Shown here: in pieces, positions 51,706 to 62,223 of the stretch
Numbering within the stretch: position 1 is the first letter of the stretch
How the letters are laid out: every line of letters starts with the position of its first letter
Assembly: GCA_026168455.1 (NCBI GenBank)
Contig: CM047430.1
Location: forward strand, 7,372,007 to 7,436,006
Origin: Theocolax elegans
Lineage: Eukaryota > Arthropoda > Insecta > Hymenoptera > Cerocephalidae
Direction of reading: 5' to 3'
DNA: 64,000 nucleotides
Translations under genes and position numbers: made by a program
Notes under the pieces: model-generated
What the model saw: the letters and a program-made list of their open reading frames with translations, nothing else
Databases searched by the model: none
What the model was told of the DNA's origin: nothing

Positions 51706-52332
51706 TTATGGGAAAGCTTGTTGTGGGATATGAACTTGTTCTCTTGGTGTGGGTTCCGCAAATCTCTTGTCCCATACCAAGTGTTGTTCATATTCTTTGC
51801 CGTACTTCATTATGTCTTCGAATTTATTTATGGATCTCGAGGACATAAATTTACGGCACTCCGGTCTTAGTTGAGAATATGCCATTTCTACTTGTTGGCG
51901 CAACGGAGGAGGTCGGCGGAATTTCCGCACAATAGCCTTAAAGCAATTCAGGTATTTTACGACCTTCTCTCCTTTGCCTTGCGTACGGCGTTGTAGATCC
52001 TCGAACCAATCTTGATCTCGTAACTCCTGACCGTATTCATTCAAAAATTCATTTTCGAAGTCATACCAGTTATGTAAAGAAGATTGGACGGCCCTATACC
52101 AAAATAAGGCTGTCTTCTTAAACACGCAAGGCAATGCGCTCAGAATACGCCGGTCAGAGAACTGGTCGTCATTCTTGAAGTCTTGTAAACTATCTAGGAA
52201 TTCGTCGGCATCGTCGTTGGTCTGGCCATCGAACAATAGACCCCAGTCTCTGAGGGCTCTTGCACAACCAGGCCGATCCTTTCTACCTCTCATTGGTGGC
52301 TGGTTGTATCCCAAAGGGACTAATGCACCCAT
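51706..52332 (-). pseudogene. gag: GY gag capsid, copy a
   Basis: 208 codons with DWGLLFDGQTNDDADEFLDS, ALFWYRAVQSSLHNWYDFEN and EKVVKYLNCFKAIVRKFRRP, the Gypsy capsid signature. It is separated from the N-terminal gag part in the same frame by a TGA (also in copy b). Confidence 0.85.
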
Positions 52333-52657
52333 GTCCTCACTTTGGTTATACGTATCACGCCGGTGGACATCTCGACTCGGCGATAGTACTCTACTACGTC
52401 TGTCAGGGAGGCGCTCCTTGCGATATTTTCTTGCATAGTAAGCGGTTGTATCCTGCCTATTTGCAGCGTAATATTCGTCCGAATCTAAGTTGCTAAGATT
52501 AGAATCGGTTTGAGTACCTTGATCGCGTCTAGCGACAGCTCACTCGTGCTCGATGGGATCATTATTCGATTCGCGGGATCTGTTGTAACCATTGTCACAC
52601 TGTGTTGAGGCTTCCCTTCTAGTGTAAGTACTTTGGCTACGATCGGACGTGTGAGAC

Positions 52658-53315
52658 TTACTTTCCCCGAAACTTTGGACGAACTCCGTTATGGGAAAGC
52701 TTGTTGTGGGATATGAACTTGTTCTCTTGGTGTGGGTTCCGCAAATCTCTTGTCCCATACCAAGTGTTGTCATATTCTTTGCCGTCCTTCATTATGTCTT
52801 CGAATTTATTTATGGATCTCGAGGACATAAATTTACGGCACTCCGGTCTTAGTTGAGAATATGCCATTTTCTACTTGTTGGCGCAACGGAGGAGGTCGGC
52901 GGAATTTCCGCACAATAGCCTTAAAGCAATTCAGGTATTTTACGACCTTCTCTCCTTTGCCTTGCGTACGGCGTTGTAGATCCTCGAACCAATCTTGATC
53001 TCGTAACTCCTGACCGTATTCATTCAAAAATTCATTTTCGAAGTCATACCAGTTATGTAAAGAAGATTGGACGGCCCTATACCAAAATAAGGCTGTCTTC
53101 TTAAACACGCAAGGCAATGCGCTCAGAATACGCCGGTCAGAGAACTGGTCGTCATTCTTGAAGTCTTGTAAACTATCTAGGAATTCGTCGGCATCGTCGT
53201 TGGTCTGGCCATCGAACAATAGACCCCAGTCTCTGAGGGCTCTTGCACAACCAGGCCGATCCTTTCTACCTCTCATTGGTGGCTGGTTGTATCCCAAAGG
53301 GACTAATGCACCCAT
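52658..53315 (-). pseudogene. gag: GY gag capsid, copy b
   Basis: Same protein as copy a up to RRPPPLRQQVE. Then one inserted base (near 52867) shifts the frame and the rest continues in 52867-52658. The TGA upstream (53523-53525) is shared with copy a (52540-52542). Confidence 0.85.
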
Positions 53316-53522
53316 GTCCTCACTTTGGTTATACGTATCACGCCGGTGGACATCTCGACTCGGCGATAGTACTCTACTACGTCTGTCAGGGAGGCGCTCC
53401 TTGCGATATTTTCTTGCATAGTAAGCGGTTGTATCCTGCCTATTTGCAGCGTAATATTCGTCCGAATCTAAGTTGCTAAGATTAGAATCGGTTTGAGTAC
53501 CTTGATCGCGTCTAGCGACAGC

Positions 53523-54800
53523 TCACTCGTGCTCGATGGGATCATTATTCGATTCGCGGGATCTGTTGTAACCATTGTCACACTGTGTTGAGGCTTCCCT
53601 TCTAGTGTAAGTACTTTGGCTACGATCGGACGTGTGAGACTTACGATTCCCTTCCTTCGGTAACCGTCTAGAAGTGGACTTTTCACTCCTGTGATAGCGC
53701 TCACCTTCCGAGAACGATTCATCATCTGCTTCTTCTGGTATTGGCTCATATCTGTGTGAGGAGGTCCTGTTGTTATGCTTGTCATAACTAACCTTCCTCT
53801 GACACGTACCGTATTGATCACGATTATGTAAACGATAATCTGGAGCTTCCCTCCGATTATCAGTCGACTGCCTGCGATCGTTGGAGGGGAGTTCATAATC
53901 CCTGCTCGTCTGTTGTCGCGACTTATCTGACTGAATCTCCGAAACGCGCTTTCTAATAGTTCCAGAACTACTAAATTGGCTGGGAGTAGACCGTCCATGT
54001 GTATCGGCGTTCAGTCCAAAATCGTTACGACGAATGGCGCCCCTTTCCACTGGATTGTGGTTACCAACCAAGGAGTTACGCTGATCCCGGTGTGACGTAT
54101 GTGGTGAATTGATAGCATGCGTCTCACCTAGAACAGTATGTGTGGCGGTCGATACCGTCAATTGTCTCGAAGGTGGTACATTAGCCGTCGGAATTGCCGC
54201 TTCTGTGTCAATGCCTGCTGCATTATCAGAAAGCGGTCTTAATTCACCCGTCGGCGTGGGCACTCTACCATGTGTAGTCACATTTCCCTCTTCTTCCTGA
54301 ATGGGGGTTATGTACTCAATTGTTGGTCTATCGTCTGACAACTCAGACTCTATAGACCTGTCGGTACCAGAAGGTATCACACTACCTTTTCTGGAACGCT
54401 TTTGGTGCTTCTGCCAGAACTGTAGACAAGCTAAGGGCTTGGTCGCTGGTTGGGCAGAAGTATCCTCGTCGTAATTGGGATACCAAGGCACGTCAATTTG
54501 AGGATCATAGCACTTAATCCTATGTCTTAGAAGGCGCTCACTACACTCAAACTCTTCGCTATTGGCATTAAGGTGCAAACGATCGAGCTGGGCGTAGACC
54601 TCCTCCAAAGGAAGCGATCTGATGTCCTTTTTAATGTGCCTTGCATCCCGCGAGTCACTGAGTACTTTGCACATACGTGTCTCGTAGCTGCCCCTGGATT
54701 TCTTCTCAGTTAGCACACCAACTGCGTCCCCGTATGCCCTGTAAAGTTTGGACAACTGAGGAGATAGCTCAGAGTCCAGATTCAAATATAGAGTACACAA
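53523..54800 (-). pseudogene. gag: GY gag N-terminal part, 425 codons
   Basis: Open frame starting just after a stop, with no ATG at the start (first codon TTG). N-terminal helical region with LPLEEVYAQLDRLHLNANSE and VPWYPNYDED, a variable Ser/Arg/Asn-rich middle, and a long Arg/Ser-rich hydrophilic stretch that ends at a TGA in frame with the capsid. The start may be supplied by splicing (ATATAG/TAG lies just upstream) or lost. It matches the G1 gag in several blocks. Confidence 0.75.
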
Positions 54801-55557
54801 CTACTATATTTGAAAAGGCATACCTTACATAAAGAAAAAAAGAACACAACAAAATTCCGATCCAAACTTGGCAAACTAATTAAATACTAAAAATCTAAAT
54901 AAAACAACAAGGAAAATTAATGTAAATTAATATAATCTTTATATACAAACTATAAAAAAAAATTTTTGTTTGCCACCAGATTCGAAAGCTTAATCGAATC
55001 TGTATTCGAATCAAAGGAAAAAAATTTTTGTTGTCGATCTTCTCTTTCAAATCTAAGTAAAATTGCAAAAGATACTTGGACCAATCCAAGACCGAATTAA
55101 TATGACAAAAAAATTAATTTGGTAACAATTTAAAAATAAATTGCTATCGATTGCAACTTACAAACAAAAATAATAAAAAAAATATTTTAATTCGCTGACA
55201 CGAGAATCAGTGAGTCGAACTCAAAAATATTTCACACACACAAATTGTTAAACTCGCTTTTAAAGCGAGTCAACAAAATTCATGCAATTAAATTAAAAAT
55301 GAAATTACGGTCGCGCAGAGGGGGAAATTTTCCTTCTTGCGTAGCAACGAAGGATAGTCGCGCGGTATATGCCGTATAATGTATATGTTCTCTCTCTCTC
55401 TCTCGCTCGTTACACTTACGCCGCGCGAGTCTAACGCCGGCTAGTTGGGATTTTCTCTCTCTCTCACACTAGCGGACTCGTGCTCACTCAGCACTATCGA
55501 ACTCCGCGACGCTGTGTCTCACGCACTGGTACTCTCTCACTCTCTCTCTCTCTCCGG
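54801..55557 (-). other. GY leader, gag-proximal part
   Basis: AT-rich near gag, then GC-richer with several (CT)n tracts (55390-55407, 55452-55464, 55535-55556). No ORF is supported. The other part of the leader lies beyond LINE-C at 61041-61203. Confidence 0.5.
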
Positions 55558-56430
55558 TAAGTCGACTGCACGTGTCTGGCACGACTCTTGACTCTATTTG
55601 GCTTGTCTCGCCGACTTACCTGTTTCGTGTGAGTTTTTACATTATAGATAACTCTGGATCTCCCGCAGGCTCCATTCAACCGGAGCAAAACTGCTCGGCT
55701 TTATTTATTTAAGCCAGGGAGAACAATCAAAGTTTGAGGGAGTCTTTGAGGTTAGACGAAGGCATCATATTTTCGACGGACGTGGCCTTGATAATACGTC
55801 ACGCTCAACCAATCAGCGGCCTTCGGAGAGTTGGACAAGTTTTTCCAGGTATTGGAGTTGGTATTACTTTATCAGGCGTCAATGAGACTACCAACTTTAA
55901 TCACGCAGTCCAGATTATCATTACCGACCGTTGGTAAATAGATCCCTGCAGTATCATCTACTGGGCAACAGTGGCGGCTTTTTCAAATCTGTAGTTTAAG
56001 TACCATACGGCAACAGCGTTTTATTATTATTATTTATTCAGCGTATTTGTTACCCGTGTAGCGTCTTTATTAATTTATTTTTGCGTTTTACTTTCTTACG
56101 TTTTGTTTTTGCGTTTTACTTCGGCTGCTTTTCATTATTTTATTATTTCATAGTGTTTCCTTAATTTATTACTTCATAGTGCTTCTTTAACGACTCATTT
56201 GTTCATTTAGCACTTTGTTAATTAACTTAGTATTTTATTATTGTAAATAGCTTATTCGAATCTTTACAGCGTTTTATAATTTACACTATTAACTCATTAC
56301 ACTATTAATTTTTTACGACTTTACATTGATCTGCTAAGCATGCTTTAATCTATTTTGCGTTTTAAGTTTTGTAGCGCCTTATCGAATTTAACTTGTATAT
56401 TGTACTTATATTATTAATTTATATTTTAGA
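55558..56430 (+). other. LINE-C 5' UTR (boundary approximate)
   Basis: It begins after a (CT)n tract. A 67-codon ATG-less or weak ORF at 55734-55937 is not recognised. From 55990 the sequence is AT-rich with repeated TTTTGCG and CTTATTT motifs, consistent with a LINE internal promoter region, but no defined element is seen. Confidence 0.45.
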
Positions 56431-57615
56431 ATGACTCGTTCCACTTATCGAGTTTGTAACGAATCAATAAGCCGTAAAGATGGTGATATCTTGCTGTGCA
56501 TAAGCTGCAACAGCCTTTCGCATCTTCGCTGTATACCTGGCGTGACCAATCCCAACGCTCCGTTCAGGTGTGATTCATGTGTTCTCTCGTCTGACTTAAC
56601 TGGTCAAGCTGCGGGATTGTCGAGCGTACGATTCGACTCAAGCGCTCCGTCTCAGTCTAGTCGTCAGGATGGCGACACGCCTCGCGCTAAGCGTACACTG
56701 TCTCCATCCTCGTCACTTAGTGTTGTCCAACCAACTAAAGTTGCTCGTCCTAGCATTCTAACAGAGGAAATAACGGCGGTTATTACTCCAATTTTGAACG
56801 CCCACTTTACTCACTTGCAATCTGTAATCGAATCTTCTTCAAATTCTCAAATAGTTGCTATTAACAATTTGGAATCGAGTATTGAGTCGGTTAAATCGAC
56901 ATTAGCTGAGCACGGTTCTGAGATTGACAAGCTAAAAGTGCAAGTGGCTACCTTGCAGTCTGTTGAGCCCGGTCCCTCGTCAACCATAACCTCGAAATTA
57001 GATTTGTTGGAAAATAATATCTCATCTATGCGCACTAGAGTTGATCTTGTCGACGAGTGCGAAGTCTTAGTCACAGGTTTGCCTGTCAATCTATCCACTG
57101 ATTACAAATCGCTCGCAATCAAGCTTTTAACAATTCTTGAATTGTCTCACCTGATTCCTCACATCTTAAGCACACGTAACTGGGTAGTAAAGGATCGCAC
57201 GGGCGGAGCCATGAAGTCCAAAGGGTTTGTCATTAAGTTCTTTCAGGCTAGTGCACGTGACACTTTACTAAATAATGCACGTTTACTTGCCAACCTAAAT
57301 TGTTCGGAAATATTTGGCGAGGGAGGAGAGTCGCGTATCTTTTTACGCGCCCTTTGGCCCAAACCAGTTTATATGCTCTATTCGAAGGCCCTCCAAATCT
57401 CTAAAGAGCGTAATTTCTTGCGCCCGTTCGTACGTGAGATGAGAGTTTATGTTCGTCGTTCACTGTCTGATGCACCATTGCTGATTGAAAATCTTGCGGC
57501 CTTCTCTAAACTACCGCCTCTACAGGCAGTGAAACAAAAAAATGCATCTCAGTTAAACAATACTGCTGCGATGGATACAGACAACAACAATTTGGATTTT
57601 GTACCGCGAAATTGA
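56431..57615 (+). CDS. LINE-C ORF1: PHD-finger, coiled-coil RNA-binding protein, 394 aa
   Basis: ATG at 56431. Residues ~7-52 contain cysteines and a histidine in a PHD arrangement (CNES...CISCNSLSHLRC...CDSC), as found in ORF1 of CR1-group elements. A Ser-rich linker with RAKR follows. Residues ~110-200 are heptad-like (coiled coil, e.g. NNLESSIESVKSTLAEHGSE), then an RRM-like domain begins at ECEVLVTGLPVNL and extends to the conserved basic C-terminal half. It likely coats LINE RNA and forms multimers. It ends with TGA at 57613-57615; the frame continues open into ORF2. Confidence 0.85.
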   Translation: MTRSTYRVCNESISRKDGDILLCISCNSLSHLRCIPGVTNPNAPFRCDSCVLSSDLTGQAAGLSSVRFDSSAPSQSSRQDGDTPRAKRTLSPSSSLSVVQPTKVARPSILTEEITAVITPILNAHFTHLQSVIESSSNSQIVAINNLESSIESVKSTLAEHGSEIDKLKVQVATLQSVEPGPSSTITSKLDLLENNISSMRTRVDLVDECEVLVTGLPVNLSTDYKSLAIKLLTILELSHLIPHILSTRNWVVKDRTGGAMKSKGFVIKFFQASARDTLLNNARLLANLNCSEIFGEGGESRIFLRALWPKPVYMLYSKALQISKERNFLRPFVREMRVYVRRSLSDAPLLIENLAAFSKLPPLQAVKQKNASQLNNTAAMDTDNNNLDFVPRN

Positions 57616-57621
57616 CAATTA
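57613..57621 (+). promoter_or_regulatory. Readthrough-type stop: TGA CAA TTA between ORF1 and ORF2
   Basis: The stop is followed by CAATTA, which fits the CARYYA context known for leaky stops of the tobacco mosaic virus type. The codons continue in the same frame with no stop into the endonuclease, and the first in-frame ATG is only at 58072. An ORF1-ORF2 fusion by readthrough is therefore likely. Confidence 0.6.
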
Positions 57622-60549
57622 AATCGCATTAACATTAATAACCGTATATCAATAGCACACTCAAATGTAAATCGCCTTTGTACTCATTTTAATGAGATTG
57701 AACTTTTAATAACTGACAAGCATTATGATTTTTTAGCTGTAACAGAAACATTCTTAAATCTGGAAATTGCGGATAACATAGTAGCTATAAACGACTACAC
57801 TTTTCACAGGCTTGATCGAATCGGAAAACAGGGTGGGGGCGTTGGTGTTTATATTAGGAATTGTTTTTCGGTTACTCAAATCGGTCACTCTGACCCACAG
57901 TATGACAATACACCCGAATTTCTTATTCTAGAAGTGAAGCTCTCGTGCTCCAAACTCTTATTTGCCGTCGTCTATCGTCGTCCAACAGCAGCCTTTCCGG
58001 TAAAATTCTTTGAAGTCCTGTCTACTCTTTGTCCATCATATGACCACATCATAATTACCGGCGACTTTAATATGAATCTCTGTCATGACACTTCAGCCAC
58101 TCTTTTTCTTCAGTCTAATATTACTGATAACTTCTTATATCTTGTCCCGTCTGAACCGACCCATCACTCCATCTACAGGGATCGGCTCGCTCACACCTGG
58201 CTTGATTTATTTATAGTTGGTGATCAATATCGTGTCCTGAGTTATCGTAAGTCTGACACGCCTTTTATTGCAGGCCATGACCTTATTGAGATAGTTTATA
58301 GGTGTGATTTTGATCAGCCTCCCCCTCGTCGATTATTCAAGAGAAACCTGACAAAAATTAATGCTGCCGATCTGAGTCGCAAGTTGAGTGACTCTTTGTC
58401 CAACTTTCTGGTTCTTTTCGACCATGGTATTGACGATCTTGGTCTATGCTTGCCTAATATCGACGAGGCGGTTGAAACGTTTAATGGTCGAGTATTATCT
58501 GTCTTTGATGAGGTGTCACCTGTGAAACCTTACACGATTCGTCCACATCGGAAACCATGGGTTGATCACTCCTTACGCTCTTTGATCAGAGAGAGAAATC
58601 GCGCGTATAAGAAATCCAAGTGTACCCACCTTGCGGAGCACTGGATCATTTTCAAAAATCTTCGAGCCAAATGCAAGAACCGACTCGATACCGCAAAAAA
58701 CAAATTCATCTCTTCTAGGATCTCTTTGTCAGGTAACTCGACGGATAAATGGGCTGAATTCCGACGTCTTGGTCTAACGAAGCATACTTTACCGGATCCA
58801 ATCTCTCGCTTTAGTCACGACGTTCTGAACAATCATTATGCTGCTATATCAAATGCAATCCCGGACATCTCACCAAGCGACATCCTAGTCATACTAAATG
58901 AAATTCCTATTAATCATGAGATCCCTACATTTAGCCTCCAACCACCTACTCCAGATGCCATAGACAAGGCTATTCATCTCTCAAGGTCGCGGACGATGGG
59001 TAATGATTGTATTTCTGTTGCGATGCTGCGCTTGGCCGCCCCGGCCCTAATTGGCCCGTTGGTCGGACTCTTCAGACTGTCAGTCGAGAGTGCTGTGTTT
59101 CCTGGTCTTTGGAAAAAGTCGCTTCTTCTGCCCTTAGCCAAGACTAAATCCATGATTTCGCCTTCTGATACGCGACCTATTGCAAAGCTTTGCGAAGTGT
59201 CGAAAATTTTGGAAAGGTGTGTACATTCGCAATTGTACTGCTTCCTCCTGGATAATGACGTCATTGACCCTTTACAGGCTGGTTTCCGATCAGGTCATAG
59301 TACCCAAACTGCCCTTATACGCCTTACGGACGACATCAAATTTGCGATTGAAAAACGCATGGTCACCATCCTCGTGCAGTTTGATTTCTCCAAGGCATTT
59401 GACACTGTTTCTCATTGCCAGTTGCTCCGGAAATTGCGTATGATCAATTGTGATGACAACACTATAAAGTGGTTCGGTTCATACCTTGTTAACAGGTCTC
59501 AAGCGGTGTCAACAGGTCCTGATTCTAATTCTAATTGGGCTTCAGTGAGCTCAGGTGTCCCGCAGGGAAGTGTACTTGGTCCTCTTCTCTTCTTGACATT
59601 TGTCAATGATATCGCACGTGACCTTAGATTTACTCGCCACATTATATACGCTGATGATATACAGATTTATCTGTCATTCTCCCCAGGAAAGATTAATGAA
59701 AGGATGGCGAAATTCGACTCGGCACTTAACCTCCTGAATAGTGATGTAGCTAGAATTTCATCCTGGGCAGCTTTAAATGGCCTTAACCTGAACGTGCTCA
59801 AAACAAAGTCCATTATCTTTGGGAGCCAGGCCTATGTAGACTCTCTAAACTACTTTGACTTACCATGTGTGCGATTGGATGACAAGTGTATACCGTATGA
59901 TAAGAATGTAAAAAGCTTGGGTATTATTTTGAACCCACTATTGAGTTGGTGTGAGTATGTTTCGGCTGTCAGACAGAAGATTTTTATAGGATTACGATCG
60001 TTGAGACAATTTAGACATGCCCTATCCAGAGAAGTAAGACTCTTACTGGTGCGCGCACTGATTTTTCCACATTTTGATTATGCGGCGGCAGTCTATCTCT
60101 CGCTTAACCGAGAGCAAAATCTACGCTTACAGCGGGCACAAAATGCCTGTGTACGTTTTGTCTGTGGAAACATAGGGTGGTACGAGCATGTTACCCCATT
60201 TAGAAAGGAGCTGGGTTGGATATCTGCGGTCCGAAGACGTGAATATCTTGCGGGTGTCCTTGCCTTCAAAGTCTTGAGCGCTGGTATCCCTTCTTATTTG
60301 TATGATGCCTTTAAACCCTTGAGCTCGTTAAATGATCAACGATGCTCGGCTCGATTGTAGTACAGACCTCTAGCTATACCCCCCTTCAGAACTGAAACAT
60401 GGAGAGGTGCTTTTGTGACGTATTGCTCGTACCTCTTGAACTCACTTCCGCAACCCATACCTAACTTTAATTCTGATAATCTTGGAGTTTTTAAAAAATT
60501 GTTCTTAGAGTGGTTACGAGGCCTAGACGACATTTATAATTTGTTTTAG
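57616..60549 (+). pseudogene. LINE-C ORF2: endonuclease-reverse transcriptase, one premature TAG
   Basis: The frame starts right after the ORF1 stop. Endonuclease: HSNVN, VTETFL, HRLDRIGKQGGGVGVYI, VVYRRPTAA, TGDFNMN and AGHD. Reverse transcriptase: QFDFSKAFDTVSH, SGVPQGSVLGPLLF and IYADDIQIY. The frame is open for 914 codons to a TAG at 60358-60360; the same frame then continues with a conserved LINE C terminus (TETWRGAFVTYCSYLLNSLP) to 60547-60549, so the TAG is probably an inactivating mutation. No ATG precedes the endonuclease core. Confidence 0.85.
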
Positions 60550-61003
60550 CGCTTATGTTGTGTGTGGACTGAACTATGATAATTAAAATCAGTATTATAT
60601 TGGCAAATTTGCACCTATTTTACACTGCAATGTCATATCACTAGGGTTATTTGCGACTTATATTTCTATCTGCTACTTACCCGGTCACTTATTTAATTAC
60701 TTATCGATATGTATGTTCAATGCGAATGTCAGTTATTTAATTATCTGTCTATATATTTGTACTGTCTGTTTTTATTATGCGTCTTTAAATTGTTTTAAAT
60801 TGTTAAATTCTCGTGAATATTATATTTTGTTAATTGCGAGCGATGTAGATGTTAATGTTAATGTGATATCAAGCTCTTGCGCTTCTTGTGATATTTTTTC
60901 GTGCGCTAGTTTCGATAGTGCACGAGTATTGTATTATTATAATCATAAATGTATTTGTAAATTTTGGGCCTTATGGGGTTGTACCCCCAGGCCAATAAAT
61001 TAT
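60550..61003 (+). other. LINE-C 3' UTR
   Basis: AT-rich, ending GGGCCTTATGGGGTTGTACC and AATAAA at 60990-60995, then the repeat tail. The short ORF at 60713 is not supported. Confidence 0.7.
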
Positions 61004-61040
61004 TATCTATCTATCTATCTATCTATCTCTCTCTCTCTCG
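61004..61040 (+). repeat. (TATC)n(TC)n tail of LINE-C
   Basis: About six TATC units followed by TC repeats and CGCTCACGCGAC. It takes the place of a poly(A) tail. The TC part may be target sequence, since the GY leader also has (CT)n tracts. Confidence 0.8.
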
Positions 61041-61203
61041 CTCACGCGACTTGCAAGGCGAAATTTCTTTTTTAAAAATAAATAACCCGCCGTTCCTATA
61101 TAAGTACAGGTCAACCTGTACATACAAGGAACAATTATTTTAAAATAAATAAGAAAATTTTTGCCGACCCGAAAATCCTCGACACGCAGGCGGTACAACT
61201 ACT
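61041..61203 (-). other. GY leader, LTR-proximal part
   Basis: Sequence between the LINE-C tail and the primer site. It includes a short inverted repeat around GTACAGGTTGACCTGTAC (61106-61123). Confidence 0.6.
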
Positions 61204-61221
61204 GTCCTGTCACGGTCGCCA
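61204..61221 (-). promoter_or_regulatory. GY primer binding site
   Basis: TGGCGACCGTGACAGGAC on the minus strand, 9 nt after the LTR end. This sequence type is known from insect Gypsy-group elements such as 412/mdg1, which prime with tRNA-Arg. Confidence 0.85.
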
Positions 61222-61230
61222 TTGGTAACA

Positions 61231-62223
61231 TGGTATTTCGTCCTAATACCAGTTACAAGTTATTTATTTATTAATACAGGGACGACGGCCCCGAAGAACG
61301 CGTCTTTGTCGTCGCCGTGTGTTAATAAGTTAACCCGCCGGGACACGGTAGCGGAGATAGGACGATCTCCTACGTACCGACACACGTGGCGGGAAAATCG
61401 GGAATCGGAATGATTAATTGCGGGTAAATTTATAATTAAATGATAACGCGACCGTTATATTAAATTAAACAAATAAATATTTATTCAATAATTTACACGG
61501 AGGTGCCAGACAATAATTAACGGGGCGTTCTCCCGGTCACGTGGTATATACGCGGCAAGCAGGGGCTACCCCCGTGCTCGCCCCGTGCAATACCCAATCG
61601 GTTTCGGTAGCACCGGTGTGCTACCGAATAAACATACCTGCACACACACTCAACACACTCTAAGGTATACCGACCAATGTCGGGTACTTACCGGGCTGGG
61701 TTGTCCATAGGCCCTGGTGTGCGTCGGCGCCCCGACGTCTGCTGGCCGGTGGAGTCGGCCCGGTTTCCCGTCGTCCTCGACGGTAGCCTGCTGGTGCGGC
61801 CTGATGCCGCGGCGATTCGCCTACCTCGGGAAACACTCAACCCGAGGTATTTGGTCCTTCGCACTGCACTCACACGAACTCACAAGCACTCGCGTACGGC
61901 TTCCCGGAGCACGGACGAACCGGTCCGGTACTTCCCGAGGCGCGCGAAACTAAACGTGACGATATGTAAAAGATGATACTGTCGCGGTCAAGACCGGCAG
62001 CGTACTGAGTTTTTCGGGAATTGTCGCATTCCCGAAAAGTACCTAACACACACACACAATAACAATTGAACATACGGATGCTCGCACACATCCTCGGTCG
62101 TCAACATAAACACGCGTGTTTCGTGGCCTTGAAGAGGCAACGCACGAAACAATAACAACGTGCGAGATTTTAAGATATAATATTTAATACATACTACGAA
62201 ATAATATAATACATTAAGTCGCA
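61231..62223 (-). repeat. GY 5' LTR
   Basis: 993 bp, matching 41897-42918 with a few percent of differences and a ~29-bp gap near its start (minus-strand TTTGCGACTTAATG). It is adjacent to the primer site. Confidence 0.85.

Larger units (their letters stand above)
51677..53644. repeat. Tandem duplication IV (capsid), ~984 bp x 2
   Basis: 51677-52661 is repeated at 52660-53644 with very few differences. The joint shows ACTT microhomology (GAGACTTACTTTCCCC). Confidence 0.93.
55558..61040 (+). mobile_element. LINE-C, CR1/Jockey-group non-LTR retrotransposon, nearly complete
   Basis: Long 5' UTR (start approximate), ORF1 with PHD-type zinc finger, ORF2 with endonuclease and reverse transcriptase, a 3' UTR ending CCAATAAATTATTATC and a (TATC)n(TC)n tail. 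It is inserted in the leader of GY in opposite orientation. ORF1 and ORF2 are in the same frame, with a single TGA between them. One premature TAG lies near the ORF2 end. Confidence 0.85.
41897..62223 (-). mobile_element. GY: Gypsy-type LTR element with nested LINE-C and serial duplications
   Basis: On the minus strand: LTR (62223-61231), primer site TGGCGACCGTGACAGGAC, leader (interrupted by LINE-C), gag, protease, reverse transcriptase/RNase H, integrase, purine tract and LTR (42918-41897). The flanks outside the two LTRs do not match (AAGG before 41897, AATA after 62223). Four neighbouring segments of gag-pol are each present twice, head to tail. The reading frames contain stops and frameshifts, several of them shared by both copies of a duplicated segment. 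Confidence 0.8.

Noticed and set aside
55734..55937. A 67-codon ORF that looks fairly protein-like
   Set aside because: No domain, no homologous copy in the window, and it lies in the presumed LINE-C 5' UTR.
57934..60360. ORF2 of LINE-C starting at 57934
   Set aside because: That start is a GTG in the middle of the endonuclease; the frame is open back to the ORF1 stop, so no start there is needed.
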